From Micromonospora avicenniae (GTDB lineage: Bacteria > Actinomycetota > Actinomycetes > Mycobacteriales > Micromonosporaceae), in contig NZ_FTNF01000004.1 of assembly GCF_900156065.1 (NCBI RefSeq), positions 186,001-250,000 on the forward strand: a stretch of 64,000 bases of DNA. Direction: 5' to 3'. Positions within the stretch are counted from its first letter, which is position 1; the number at the start of each line of letters is the position of its first letter. Of this stretch, positions 61,101 through 64,000 are shown piece after piece. The notes below the pieces were generated by a model that saw only the letters and a program-made list of their open reading frames with translations, was not told the origin of the DNA and did not search any database. The translations under genes and the position numbers were made by a program.

Positions 61101-64000
61101 GGCGTGACGACTCCGACGACCCGAAGAAGGTCTTCCACGCGAACCAGGCGACCACCGGCGGCTTCAACACGGGCGGCACCTCCCACACCAACAGCGGGCA
61201 GGCGGGTGCGCTGCGTCTGGGCCTCGGGTTCGGTGTCGGCGTCGGCATCGCCCCCGGTCTGTTGCAGGTCGTCCGGTTCGGCGTGAACGTCGCCGGCACG
61301 GCTAACAAGGTCGACCGCAGCACGACCAACGTCAAGGACGCCGAGTCGGGCCGGGTGGAGGACAACCGGATCGACTCGACGCTGGTCTCGTACACCCCGA
61401 ACTGGACGGTGCGGGTACGCACCGACACCTCGCAGTGGACGCTGACGGGACGCCGGAGCAGCTCTCCCGACTGGGCGGAGGTACCCCCGGACTGGTCCAG
61501 CGCGGACGAGCATCCGACCGACCAGGAGCGCCTGGAGGTGTGGATTCCGGACCACTACCTGGAGGGCGGGAAGCCGCAGGTGACCGCCGCTCCGCCCACC
61601 GACGAGCAGTTGCGCGCGGAGTTCGAGGCGCGGCAGCAGCGGATCCCGGACACCTATCACGCCACCGGGCTCACCGGGCTGCCCGAGCTCTACCACCAGA
61701 TCGTCGACGGGCTGCGGAGCATGGGCCTGCCGCTCGACGCGGACGGCCCGGAGCGCCGCGAGCTACGGCAGACCCTGTGGAAGCTGGGCATCAACCTCGA
61801 CGCGGCGGTCAACGACCTGAACGACGGCTACCCGATCACCCTGCACGACAAGCACGGTGACGTCGTCGCGACGGTGAACGTGCACACCAGCCGGGTGCCG
61901 GGCACGCCGCAGCGGGAAGGGGCCACCAGCGCCAAGTCGCACATCGAGCGGGTCAGCACCGCGATCATCGCGCACAGCGGAAACTCGAGTCTCGCGAACC
62001 AGAGCGATCTGCGGATCAACGGCGAACTCAACCTCGTACCCCTGCCGGGGCTGGTGCTGGGGCCGAGCGTCGGCCTCGGCTGGAGCTGGACCAACCAGGA
62101 CGCGATCAACGCTGGACGCACCGGCATCTGGGTGCACGTCTCGCGTTACACCGGTCGGACCGCCGGCTACCGGACTTCGCTCCGGCACACGGCCACCCTG
62201 TCCGCGGCGAGCCGTCCCGACGGTGAGCCGCAGTCCGTCGCCGGGGTTACCGGTACGGCCCTGCTCCGCCTGCCGGAGCCGGACGCGTTCGCGCACGGGT
62301 TCCCGGTCGACGTCACCGCGTTCCGGCAACCGCTGCCGCCCGGCACGTCGGCGGTCCCCTACGCTCCAGGGTTGATCGACGACGGCAGTACGCCGGCGAG
62401 CGAGCTGCACGACACGATCCTCCCGCACCATGTCGCACGGGGTAAGGGCATCGGCATGGGGCTGGCGAAGGTCGACGACGACGTCGCCGCGCAGCTGCGC
62501 CGGCAGATCCTCGCCGAGCTGCGCCGCACCGGGTACGTCCCGCGCCGCGCGCGGCACCCGTTCGCGAAGAACCCGAAGCTCGGCAACGACGCGCGCATCG
62601 GCAAGAACAGCCGGTTCACGAACCTCTCCGATGTCTACAAGTTCATCTCCAGCAACACCTTCTCCGCCTACTACGACCAGCTCCACCAGGACGGCCTCTC
62701 CGTCACGCTGCGTGGCGACCCCAAGGACAGGCGGCTGCGGCAGGCCCGGGTGACCATCCAGGCGACGCAGGACCCGGCCGAGCTGAGCCGGCTCGGCCAG
62801 AACAACAACTCCGCGCACCTGCAACGGCGAACGAGCGAATACCACCTCGTGAACCTGTCGATCGGCGGCAGCGCGGGCTCGTACACCGCGAGCGGGTCGC
62901 GCACGTTCTCGGTCGGTCCCCGATTCTCCGCCGGCGTGCGGCTGATGCAGACCTGGGGCATCGGGCTGGAGTACGCCCGCACGAAGGGTGCCTCGCAGAC
63001 CGCCGGCCGGGTGCTCAACGAACCTCAGCTGCTGGAGTACCCGGGGACCTCGAACGAGTACCGCCTACCGAGCCGGTTCCGGGTCCGCGTCGAGTACGAC
63101 CACCGGACCCGCCGACGGGGGCAGGAATCGGCTGAGCGGACGGCGACGGACGCCGGCGCAACGGCCCGCGGCTCCCGCGCTGGCGACGCATCTCACGCAG
63201 GTCGCCACCACGGAGCGACTTCCGCGCGCACCTGGAACAGCGGCGAGGTCGACGGCACCTCGACGGTCCATCTCATACCCGGGATCAACACGCAGCGCCT
63301 CGCGGTGACCCCGACCGGTGAACCCACCGACCTCAGTGTGATCGAGCACGCCGTCGTCTACTACGTGGACGCCACGGGTCTGCTCCAGGCGGCGCGCAAC
63401 CTCCAACCGACGCTGACCGGCCCCGGCCAGCCGGGTGACGAGGACGTGGCGAACTTCGTCAGCACCACCTCGGTACGGTCCTACCTGAAGGAGATCCTGC
63501 ACGACGAATACGAGTCCGAGAACTTCTTCAAGTCCGGCTTCCTCGGCCACAAGCAGGGCGCGCTCGGGGTGCACGGCGCGCTCGGCCCCAGCGCCTTCGT
63601 CGGCGCGACACCCGAGAACTTCGTCGCCGGTCTGATCAAGCTGTACCTGTCCCAGACATCGCACTCGCACAGCAGCGGTCACGGCATCAAGGTCTCGGCC
63701 GACGACAAGCTCCACGTCCCGCTGAGCGACGTCGACAACCTCGCCGCGATCACCGGCCAGAGTTCCGCCTGGTTCCGGGTCGGCTCGAACAAGTCGAAGT
63801 CGATGTCGCGCACGGGCGGCAAGGAGATCCTGGAACTGAGCTTCCACCGGGCGTACGCCTTCGTGAGCACCGTCGACCTCACGGTGAGCGGGGTCCGTGA
63901 ATCGCACGGGAAGTTCCGGCCCACGGGGGTGGACCGGCCCGATTCGGAACACGTCGGTCAGCGTCCGATGATGTATCTGCTTCCGGAGCCCGAGGCGCTC
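36461..64000 (+). CDS. Giant multidomain type VII-linked toxin-like protein (3' end outside window)
   Basis: A single frame stays open for 27,540 bases (9180 codons, roughly 0.95 MDa) with no stop before the window edge. Every domain anchor checked from start to edge lies in the same register. The GTG start has AGGAGG 10 bases upstream; GTG 36452 and ATG 36473 are alternatives. Order by residue: WXG100/CpnT-like helical head with membrane-like helices (1-225); Pro/Thr/Gly linker with tandem repeats (226-830); papain-like core 1 (864-1000); beta-hairpin array I (1380-2867); decayed papain-like core 2 (2867-3007); HExxH metalloprotease (3524-3753); papain-like core 3 (4234-4370); TcdA-like glycosyltransferase (4584-4920); papain-like cores 4 (5294-5434) and 5 (6174-6314); His/Cys caspase-like candidate (6904-7097); OmpA-like remnant (about 7294-7437); two OTU-like folds lacking Cys (7591-8053); beta-hairpin array II (8224 to edge). 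No RHS/YD repeats. It follows the WXG and YbaB-fold genes of a complete EccBCD locus, so type VII export is the likely route, and a secreted contact-dependent megatoxin is the leading inference. The true C-terminus, any immunity gene and any final toxin tip are not visible. Confidence 0.93.
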   Translation, partial: MDIEMSDEAAAFLKWLSGEEFPATNPDKVRAIAEAFGDTADGIERVVPLLITGVNNIREGVMGESEQAFVESMEDFLSEDGFLGIASRYVRRMGDELGKTANQVEYAKLMIFLSVIQLMVEVAIALAIAWLVPGVLEKLAMRLLVEKLMIARWLAQLIYAVAMSQAMGVGLQVLMDIIAQSIMISEGNQKGWNWDQTGKAAEIGAWIGVVGMVLGAGGGAIFNKLFGKGNVPVPPPGKGAADDLPTPAPVKDDGPLPPPVKDPVINTVVKESDNGPTYSGSKDTDAPPPYTKHDPDAPPPYRRHDPAAGHHSLAGETLHEGATEVVGEGTYGAMTGEGWEWSSTPATFVSGALSGLLSGLGTAAGTRLRLETHGPGGTGDLSTSAGPPAGGSPAPVDPPPSYQEATAPPPATPGSAGGAGAGSNGAGSNGPASNGPASNGPGSTGGNTSGADAGAGGTESGTRPGDDAGDEGPTRATPPPYADTPNGPNSRADEVSGANGATSSGDSTPDGDDLYIPPPITVVPVEFAPVDVVDTTDTTGVPDTTGQGDGTWVGDGPPATGGSWSGTPATGPASPTPAGGPGTTATTTGPGSTSAGSGTGANGPASTTTGPASSTTGPSTTTGPASSTTGPSTTTGPGSTSAGSGTGNNGSAASTGAATQPTPIRETGTGGPPNGPGAGNGVSAAGDPFRTSAEVPTPTDGDQTGTNNPFRLAAEVPAPAASDGPAANNPFRDGTDVPAPNGDRAGTNDPFRPPAEVPAPASTDGPAANNPFRPAAEVPPPAPSGPASLTPGTSVDEAGGRRPESAGTRRDTLPGSDRDGPQRVPSQVPPFGDQPAVRLDRDGVEQVVDEVADRVRPQSGNPDTQPDPELCVDQLIAIRQAVFKKRAPVARAGRTTDDLRVGTGHVADRLGGGAAWHPISSWADVERAVTQAGPGSMALVLWQQPSGIGHAFALYHTTDLFEPLQWLEPQQPKGSRLVTRDDLGSAVAARVLILDSTGREVPLAEQPSPGGPDAGKPTPVVLPTGPESESVARAIVDAPTDHRYGALLRRGRRSPTPPETPSVPGTSASGTPDSSGRHENGAENPSEEGAPTPPVPPAPGRGPEPTDPLSGPESEDVQLTPPGLRPGVRFVVDLPVEPANPLVRDGLDQEVVDELTERARRAVKVGPENPTTEPPAAPPAAPPGTTGPPAGPPSTAEAATDVTDPPAGPGSVVDTRTDVTEPPADPGAPAEPASDPVDPPEDVPQPPWYIEHGATGAMSIQSAGYADPGRVAGQIVAALPPGAPNATDAESENLRNGVRARLTTLLGVDGHTTAAADRPDRSAADAAALVDLASADANTDRWDKLLREGWTGVIDGRLVWIKPRLHAAKPVPARPAQGTRFEVAFNSTASSKARDQTKPGEVSTGPDLIVKLPSKFQFMPIGLPLEGEYATSHSVSSSDRVISGRKLFFNGGPSYASGLAVDVFVDGRQWGDTHRLDSDDGLLVVKFPEQYVGRDQRPRGNVTVDADGRARPGPATAHDVLTAIDFTPTVAALHRQLRDHDLPADAAATVSQHVTQQLLNERTARGRSRWLLNGGDMSEQLTVPIGVGREFRGYVTVDLAIRRLQRLGKVDGVTVRDDLGAAQGDSETRSGSYSFGLALRAVPSGLTASASGADRGGIGPNAGLEWGRSAAQDVGGGAMNHTVLVRSAEHTRYAADVSVNVKVDSSTHRIPWFDARVMAEFGVPTTDAEAFERTHHGSPLPAAEPLWYRAAVPTVTPTAPVSAEGVTNRLGAPRRDAPQVRAPFRPDRAADREPLLMAARRGEGPGTTHHLPGGNRVMPQVLTALRHTVGQVRALRGQLETGGAGSVTESGSWAEVQRLAAIRYGLPALEADPARVRAGIFTTFEIDGERYKVLVTAHPREWIGSSSYAMPVNNRAMSTAKVSAGVTNKQRLHGGVSANAVFGYGRSIRGQLPGLHVDGSYERSTERGHSRTLKSYRRTETTKDVVQHDYNLVYEVTVWPDDGAPTRWLIDGPDVQQHVVVPVEHLPATTPTAEEIGEVGVTVRMYGNSPPPPLPGAVPFHREGVAGVYPRFAELPELPATVARLYGQAHGEAAGWHLDPSKWPAQLWDAELAVPTKLSANLPALTSTEQRWTIPLGTRDGMTVEAEITASVHDAPHVGTSDGVEIEQYAQAASQFDVAEETEQSFSIGAGGGAYYSGGGRTGDDSAASNIGGGYLSGHASLESGRSAASGSGSIDITRATYKGPVHSYRPKLVRFTVTVKGWRGSDPAVVQRWATVDVHNGMEFQVPNRMAHELGLPGTVPLADSPAPRRELDPQLGRAASHVERLQTDDPPLQMILDTLTERGVLPPADSGPPPMLRKALTKTFSLDALEVEAFELFGGGVQEWFVVPGTLLGTGYLFVRVSASLGAVTSDRPRPEVNLTLRGQGYDSTEESESSGWSAKVGFVGRGRGAGAAGVGGGTGRVDYDWSSSREHGEEHATKDIFRYGTSGSHELTNQVHFTVEMRYTHQMPLQLQVVGNAVRSLLMPLTTGFPTLRALIDPQRNAWEMVDPRPQAGSVRRLLPAFLTGPADNNSQRWEPLLAHGEPISAQAWSESPPRDMGLNDLVSTDPTFIPIALPITANLGRDLIRALEPGGSQTQLSAKVAPTNLLGQLVFRHLLGLTGFALGDVLVDPGQFIAETNLRPRIQQLLDHQYRVPGTDVRLGIVLTDVAQLLDESGMPVNPTEKARRYTQEETKPVVESGSSRGWDAGVTVDAAAVPGGKTRSAGARLGAKAGSHSGEKFTAELAEIAERNTEYKARHTFYHYGLTLVVHLPDGRTVNVPSPEGLYGQSQRSPEGLLSPGDPRRERLTVNGRVLTPARLLQATDLAVESVGPDAEELAVLGALAEQLYPAGVRPPLGPEHVNSGTRPDADDFSRLDHWSRTASWEAVPETVRRLGPGSAALVLDRDGDGGERASAVYHTAGGRIFWSDPHETGDRRLIPVPDDGTADGWAPVTGDPSDARILFIDPSGTTAENRRPVPEGFTRRPRQDGPTLPPTPPAPTMDPAPIDPATPGTTVAEGHGGDLQRDDREREAREREFLAPLPYPVPPAPAAAQHVTVVPDLPTTPAPTNGPANAAPATLPRSLPQSSDPDGPRPNDAPSPPARPSPPTTSGAAPAAATPAPSDRPSAEAASGQSLWAGPVEMQAVGLLDIVAGTDGSAVLSRGELARHLREIRGAHGEDPAPDPGAAVATGTIRWIRDRARAATTDAAMVELLGPEPIVDPRPLAVEVEIGLQPAPAGEVPADRAARQAREADLVAWLTSQLNLQLALGLTRWSQRQPATRAVPRVQVRFSVVREPAAAPGTPAVDRLRLRAVDQAPTAIEPGTLRGQRELIPNGRAFVVPRVPSTGLPTREGAADIDELAAEVAVRAVAQQRFGDTPDPVGTTRVPSPIEVIVVGQYDERHGEPDDGYGGAVLDVQPRFHRSLEAEVARRIAELTGRAATPAEVRETLATVRYDIQTRPMAELDPSQRNAPPVELHYVVPPPRPPVQAEDYEFPQSDYLSSWRLAAVSTAAPGWWRADTPVPNVDQILTVLPEAAFRRVDAESAEAGESRARPELLAGYRSNVRYDVARVAVEETDPAGAPMPAQSVRIFRLRIHLAADDDVAHADVEAFMEHARAAVTQEINGRFRFPDGDQFHLVVEFTDNKDDAHHVVQVPATGPMSNVAWPVSALRAARPEQGPQRIQDWVLHEMMHLLGLPDEYLAAGSAAGVHSIAAVFRNAYRDPDSPRRRRPDLPSALMKDVDRLGGPDIIAARYLWELAFVQESSTIAPLTTVRRGDGTAVKVVSVPPDPSDGARYAALLDRMAGEHSADTNARVAENWRYERDATEAVLARDGQREWGRNFVMLPADVGARLVDGERFLLRAESSDFDEIPAGYEVVVIDSYSWVLSGSDPELRFVVAGPEEPIAFQGRRGDGRAHFGPPHESAPTEPDDADLGYLDEFTLTVDDDPDADLDLDFDPASGLVMDLSDLRLEEPDFAEPAPHHRPLPPQPETARVGSPSTSEASRDGSPSAPESGRPDHEQPTRLAADLGRLLKALNNPFRLPVQHRRAVDGPYEAISTSLGLLAAESVDPSWREQLPAVRQQLDVLDRILRAAAATDPELRSKLPELDALKADLVRQIDDVVPEPSLIDFTDADKRPADTSADSRVGGPGRGAGPGIGGGRGPAGGSVRVIPSRFADDASARAAYPWLTLVNPSGSDTNCVLTVIVSDMNAAEGRNSSWQAPPESAQPEEHLLNYQRQQLALPDDAAPPVYRTDVEAVRAAMEAAPAGTRGVLLVRDPVTAAGLGGTSHAFNVLRDENGVVFLDGQHGGLARMPAYVGELLFLPLSKDIPRPEGAAAVDPAELGGAAGTLGNGENGDGAQRRESGGDGRSSSGPTPGSSGAGPGTRRGTSGSLRPTLPPLVVPPPPLRSGSMLPPVDGPAAALLNELYAWEQPSVVPHPADPVLGPDLLGLLEPAPMPNFLADDFSYDQLRTDQLYAFFDFLDMAHPERVEGYQVRPEDLPAFPDTVWQDVRAPIPQDGTPDRRRWAPNTARLPEDLRRLPDVIELPLMVHAIWLGGPLTGTATTDDFRRNLEAFARRTGREGFRTNLFTDVTRAEFLAAARLPEFRSVEETENDRLDAVRDMLDWAQRHNIRLINIDEVFHAELGLPIQRFLLAELNKQHGRGYAAGADIIKVLLLTIFGGWQTDGDNSLSRAVLHFDDGTRTPAWLDELMTLFQEDGYAIHAQPDRQLVGNSSMFSSRGHPFFWRYLERLEQNYGKTQRALVPIPDSEQRDAAEIWVRQPMLRPRRHSVMSRTGPDNLGRLSQDVGHRRPYPDLPHLRQVGMGTANSWMSRRPFDPQRAYLPHEVPEVLARVTATLIRGLHNREGDLHLTGVAPVVNGLPDPAAAWEAVVEYILETPDLARQVRTVTDRALVPPEHEDGPVDVEVLELPPVVRQRLGLTEVPGQDPPGTWRLAELARPVTVVPRRAGNTPLTAVGSSTTPRRPRFLDSPPVTPDTPRRSGRPEGIAPPSPASPLLPRSPRSPRWLGAPDSGGAAPAPDGFARQDFADQLVTDLNALSLGESRDRRQHLEAVRDATRWWSETTSEGRLDGLFAAVRNLEALLGLDAADGRPPLLSPEETATVLVGVHTATDGNLTAMSARRRDRIGMAADQLTVLLERLTDLRTPAPEVAHHLLQAQRHATDLRSTLRAVADQAGTALSPSPTATGPGGAGPAGVARGLLDPSTRRYPGMVPNGPEVSTDPSAEVSPAIRAAIAALPEWDGTSPDCAPRVRRLLMALGARNRDRDDQAGQRDVDTIAGQLGGRFRDSDLERLADLRPGGVTAVWVAIPNDQMHVVLVERLDEHRFAQIETQPRQGNGVTVFRLDDRLSGREPLPAVFGGTVHLVLDENGELGHFLPASTGSAPENPEATKATKDYPGPPGSALAAEPLHPKLASTRALPGGVRLLPPPPDGSVTTADLEAAAARLTVPPGATVLAAVLPSLDMDPPHLATTGLTGLVEVSDLLDDLIPSSTDDVLLLYLHDADLNRSATAARDIQAVIDERRRRGEPVPAAVLVSAPAAPSVWDWVGWRSGPRWILHGAVYEDLATALTMARSTAPPPIDLHAEVRARLRGEPNRYGFTDASLAARLAAEHGLDDGELQVVPRYSATVPPAAPDGPLGPTVRVPIGDAEHPADRLSRVRDWLRLGALRPVPGPGERTVEVRLPDGLHGGTVTLPRSGAGPEQHLVVLAPRFLTVPDAEGQPVRHEVDIWVNEHADGRLVATEAHAAVRGLLLDSIPPDSIGRIRVETGLLNDQTVDGHPPGTLLRSAADGEWIAAEQYVQSMLPPTGDGQGRPIVVLPYPPGDVPWHETPFHQALEQHAIVVSQRREQRKVEGRESPQHWAARQGGAAVWTNRDQRGVAQIRRLTLATLLTDLTGGQRPGGRAYSGEAAVHALARTAGPVVPEVLTAARRAFDSAPVPVDDRPRWLTLPAELGQATARNTNDWLRGQELAALHPDDRYVQTRMAVPGRYVRDVPVEFSNGQRRTYQLVDLAAIVADRPRVRAYANGSLRLETTGAGRQNPVAPPPPDYVDPPAYGTPPASTSQTGNAAESQARPPAGGERERHAREPVRLTPQGLDDVLDEVVGERTLLDALLLEDCADLVNQFAGAVYRDGIRPAEAADDSAAARGGVAGVRAGLVAGPGWYRAEPADALRDVVERAGVGATALVVVSRDHGQTGHVLALHHTVEGVRWADPQRLSDGRSQTSTDVTPEIVRQAIDLHFVLISPHGQVVTVDHPALGDVVASATRPESASPGAALIDAALNHDVGYGAPELELHDVEVEYADQEQGIEMLRTADGLVRVKVDGARHYKGSDGRWYLDRGKMPAGVTVVQREDLYIPEIVPQPWGMLRGERIQNAARIKQHIEEIRRVLRSAPNVPLGDLFRDGYVLADEARNWKITSWTDRFPHEDTLFQQITAGLPVHTLLNVLAGVHPHIRDGEAKDMVRAGRDFAARVAAMYLGRPGPAADDRADGARANEDADFVRALAHFDKDVSLLAGVLALGFVQAAAIPLWWTHGRGAGGIPKSFLTAASRVSLHDLRGKLPEPMRTWLHQNRHAVRAIFAATLHENMSNRPESPADLLGMYLRAGKGLPDDAPPSLGTVTAQRFLDQLLVGDENLSQAHVLDVADAIDTPARSRRAPLVPVEFRQVGPRLTNWDQHNKDVETVTGIVRSADEMATILLNLPDTATGRTLVQTLRAVVLAAPPVDPSAVMPAGLRLTSPVRALRTAINDFVDADPNHRQVAEFVLKSVGRLINEPLVALLPPADGPSATPTSQPAPDRGGSDAPPTGTPRERRGVAPQQLTSRPPAAAAARPDAGAPDRPVGGGFFLGDSSTTSADLRSVAQLTSNEDGTWFADGAEVLLRRVPELRNGWALLADSELNQLAGRDMLAAGTSTPVAVHPAGDGVRVPVRGSDGDIREVRVTAGQLATILAGRLPEATPIALLSCAAGALPRGFAQQLATATGRDVVAAPTDLFVDVTGPQPELSTVDGESWQLFTPDGTPWDVVNDDIDGERRPFDGLLSTPPRWSASNDSARTDSSAETPNQPTRQQPEATPVRRRRVLRKPNPRPAANQRGTSPRHVPDRRAQNPALTTLEPTRRMRVTSGPVTPLSAATTQPWQVRQRLAAMPPADLRRYRRWADEVIGERRRQPGVTATVDTLAPVQRAELVDRVVDLLRTSDHLERHETERLAGDLIDRFLREGPAPLPAPPFRRDLDTSFAFDPGAIELSWANRAELDAYVRSIAAEASRRADEGLPPLRLHVEVGPGQSTRLVDRLVEQLLPVLPGANGGRRGPGGRIAGSRAAGLTAVLRELLTSHAGANDAVVLSSRVATTPLPGAGPFGQGPGRDWARIWVSVPASEHGRADGGTSADRQRLDDQRWDPWTTEETVDSESSRPPSQAAPERRRRGRRGRRFAVRSTTGSHSGTSRGARSAVRPTRPNTSGGTSPRPGGTSQGPAGPSRSQTSTSPPLSALTPAETNGALDAYRAFRANALPALTGDVAEPVADDLSWATRPGALTRPTAAVLDRFGLRAVVAPEDNIFSVVAATLTHYQLPGSDLLAAQPPDAWPTTIAGMLLAELSGDDAPGPRIGLDPTDEATVREVTTWIGNGLRADQVPGSILAALDLDDGMNGNLGAMLTLTANLIERPIAAVFPNGETILTGTTGQERGALLLVATDDGELLATAPRSGIPALMRADADQVLVTEGPGTAGHMPSDVASFSALDLFLQNILGREADSSLPAPEVAAAALPEALAGTATPTGGTLAGLLRETRAAAAAEPTPPAPDPAGWTVLPPGSTTVNRLTDSQVARLAEAGVGAVWTDPGPDALFEALLRSAAYGQPGLSGLAGWTAPALRHAFATLLQADLAATGGTAAPLLGLSPQVLGARRDRVLSWIRRLATPGVPLPEHAPRRIAQTLAQVLGVRVELIHPDGVQVVPRTRTAALDLAGAPVLRLVVTADGHVMPTVPVPDRHDAIRRPGHVEGDPTDAAPKRDEESPEAATGGPQSSTVRPPEPNSIVHTIGIPHRTLPYLDEVADRIVAAVRARDVEVPDNERRVLPARLLNNYRELVGGGHLVQIGTVEVLVQLDPADPALAPNPAYAHPGRPPIDDWDAEDDGSTGTDEKGEGRSDSGGKGKRRDDSDDPKKVFHANQATTGGFNTGGTSHTNSGQAGALRLGLGFGVGVGIAPGLLQVVRFGVNVAGTANKVDRSTTNVKDAESGRVEDNRIDSTLVSYTPNWTVRVRTDTSQWTLTGRRSSSPDWAEVPPDWSSADEHPTDQERLEVWIPDHYLEGGKPQVTAAPPTDEQLRAEFEARQQRIPDTYHATGLTGLPELYHQIVDGLRSMGLPLDADGPERRELRQTLWKLGINLDAAVNDLNDGYPITLHDKHGDVVATVNVHTSRVPGTPQREGATSAKSHIERVSTAIIAHSGNSSLANQSDLRINGELNLVPLPGLVLGPSVGLGWSWTNQDAINAGRTGIWVHVSRYTGRTAGYRTSLRHTATLSAASRPDGEPQSVAGVTGTALLRLPEPDAFAHGFPVDVTAFRQPLPPGTSAVPYAPGLIDDGSTPASELHDTILPHHVARGKGIGMGLAKVDDDVAAQLRRQILAELRRTGYVPRRARHPFAKNPKLGNDARIGKNSRFTNLSDVYKFISSNTFSAYYDQLHQDGLSVTLRGDPKDRRLRQARVTIQATQDPAELSRLGQNNNSAHLQRRTSEYHLVNLSIGGSAGSYTASGSRTFSVGPRFSAGVRLMQTWGIGLEYARTKGASQTAGRVLNEPQLLEYPGTSNEYRLPSRFRVRVEYDHRTRRRGQESAERTATDAGATARGSRAGDASHAGRHHGATSARTWNSGEVDGTSTVHLIPGINTQRLAVTPTGEPTDLSVIEHAVVYYVDATGLLQAARNLQPTLTGPGQPGDEDVANFVSTTSVRSYLKEILHDEYESENFFKSGFLGHKQGALGVHGALGPSAFVGATPENFVAGLIKLYLSQTSHSHSSGHGIKVSADDKLHVPLSDVDNLAAITGQSSAWFRVGSNKSKSMSRTGGKEILELSFHRAYAFVSTVDLTVSGVRESHGKFRPTGVDRPDSEHVGQRPMMYLLPEPEAL
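38516..38820 (+). repeat. Five NNPFR repeats in the first linker of the giant protein
   Basis: Five units of about 20 residues share [GA]-[TA]-N-[ND]-PFR-x3-[AT]-[ED]-VP-x-PA. A lone LNNPFRLPV copy reappears far downstream at residue 4078 (48692). Just upstream (about 38277-38366) a 39-bp unit coding TTTGPASSTTGPS occurs twice. These are probably flexible spacers or a binding motif array. Confidence 0.8.
39050..39460 (+). other. Giant protein: papain-fold (glutamine deamidase-like) core 1
   Basis: Cys871 in ELCVDQLIAI, His950 in GIGHAFALYHT and Glu968 in WLEPQ follow the Cys-His-Asp/Glu order and strand context of toxin glutamine-deamidase (papain fold toxin) domains. The supporting helix reads SWADVERAVTQAGPGSMALV. 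Confidence 0.7.
40600..45060 (+). other. Giant protein: beta-hairpin array I
   Basis: At least six modules, centred near 40780, 41440, 42320, 43100, 43850 and 44770. Each has two Gly/Ser-rich alternating strands (for example SFSIGAGGGAYYSGGGRTGD, KVSAGVTNKQRLHGGVSANA) and then a conserved strand such as YRPKLVRFTVTV or YNLVYEVTV. The alternation of small/hydrophobic and polar residues resembles membrane-spanning beta-hairpins. Confidence 0.6.
45060..45480 (+). other. Giant protein: decayed papain-fold core 2
   Basis: The strands match core 1 (RRLGPGSAALVLD, ASAVYHTAGGRIFWSDP). No Cys occurs at the nucleophile helix, and Arg replaces the catalytic His (GERASAVYHT against GHAFALYHT). Predicted inactive. 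Confidence 0.6.
47030..47720 (+). other. Giant protein: HExxH zinc metalloprotease domain
   Basis: HEMMHLLGLPDEY at residues 3730-3742 gives His3730, Glu3731 and His3734 with the G-x-x-D/E extension of metzincin-like and toxin metallopeptidases. Upstream strands FRLRIHLAADDDV and FHLVVEFTDNKDD fit the core sheet. Confidence 0.75.
49160..49570 (+). other. Giant protein: papain-fold core 3, intact triad
   Basis: Cys4243 in SDTNCVLTV, His4332 in GGTSHAFNVL and Asp4347 in VVFLDGQHGG. This is the copy closest to the canonical glutamine-deamidase pattern N-C / S-H-A-x-N / x-D-x-Q. Confidence 0.75.
50210..51220 (+). other. Giant protein: TcdA/TcdB-like glycosyltransferase domain
   Basis: His4594 with IWLGGP (VHAIWLGGP), then Asp4713 in AAGADIIKVLLL and the metal-binding D-x-D at Asp4729-Gly-Asp4731 in FGGWQTDGDN. 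The order H-x-IW-x-G, A-x-x-D-x3-K, GG-x3-D-x-D is that of sugar-binding DXD glycosyltransferases, including large clostridial toxins. A trailing region (SSMFSSRGHPFFWRYLE) fits the substrate pocket. Confidence 0.7.
52340..52760 (+). other. Giant protein: papain-fold core 4
   Basis: Cys5310 in TSPDCAPRVRRLL, His5377 in DQMHVVLVERL and Glu5393 in AQIETQP give a Cys-His-Glu arrangement. The helix after Cys and the ADLRPGGVTAVWVAIP strand match the other copies. Confidence 0.6.
54980..55400 (+). other. Giant protein: papain-fold core 5, intact triad
   Basis: Cys6181 in EDCADLVNQF, His6261 in QTGHVLALHHT and Asp6276 in RWADPQR, with the LRDVVERAGVGATALVVVS helix-strand pair as in cores 1 and 2. 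Confidence 0.7.
57170..57750 (+). other. Giant protein: His/Cys caspase-like (C80/CPD-type) candidate
   Basis: His6981 in VAVHPAGDGVRVPV and Cys7027 in PIALLSCAAGALPRGFAQQL, followed by VVAAPTDLFV. The strand-His, helix, strand-Cys order resembles caspase-like self-processing domains of large toxins, and an LSC-x-x-G motif of this kind recurs in giant actinobacterial proteins. Assignment is by motif only. Confidence 0.45.
59230..60620 (+). other. Giant protein: two tandem OTU-like folds without catalytic Cys
   Basis: Copy 1 has PEDNIFSVVAATL (Asn7619 at the Cys position). Copy 2 has GPDALFEALLRSA (Ala7905). Both follow with the helical middle and late strands of OTU peptidases, copy 2 ending near VTADGHVMPTVPV. 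Canonical OTU reads D-C-[LF]-F here. Low to moderate confidence. Confidence 0.4.
61130..64000 (+). other. Giant protein: beta-hairpin array II (continues past the edge)
   Basis: At least four modules near 61270, 62060, 62950 and 63770, again with paired Gly-rich strands (LRLGLGFGVGVGIAPG, LVLGPSVGLGWSWTN, VNLSIGGSAGSYTASGSRTF) and a closing strand (TPNWTVRVRT, FRVRVEYDH). Same design as array I, separated from it by the enzyme section. Confidence 0.6.

Noticed and set aside
58550..61696. Open frame of about 1050 codons on the minus strand inside the giant gene, and similar ones at 38180-41062, 41963-44209 and 46559-48814
   Set aside because: All are His/Arg/Val-rich shadow translations of the giant coding frame. 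The plus frame carries the conserved motifs and runs through all of them without a stop.
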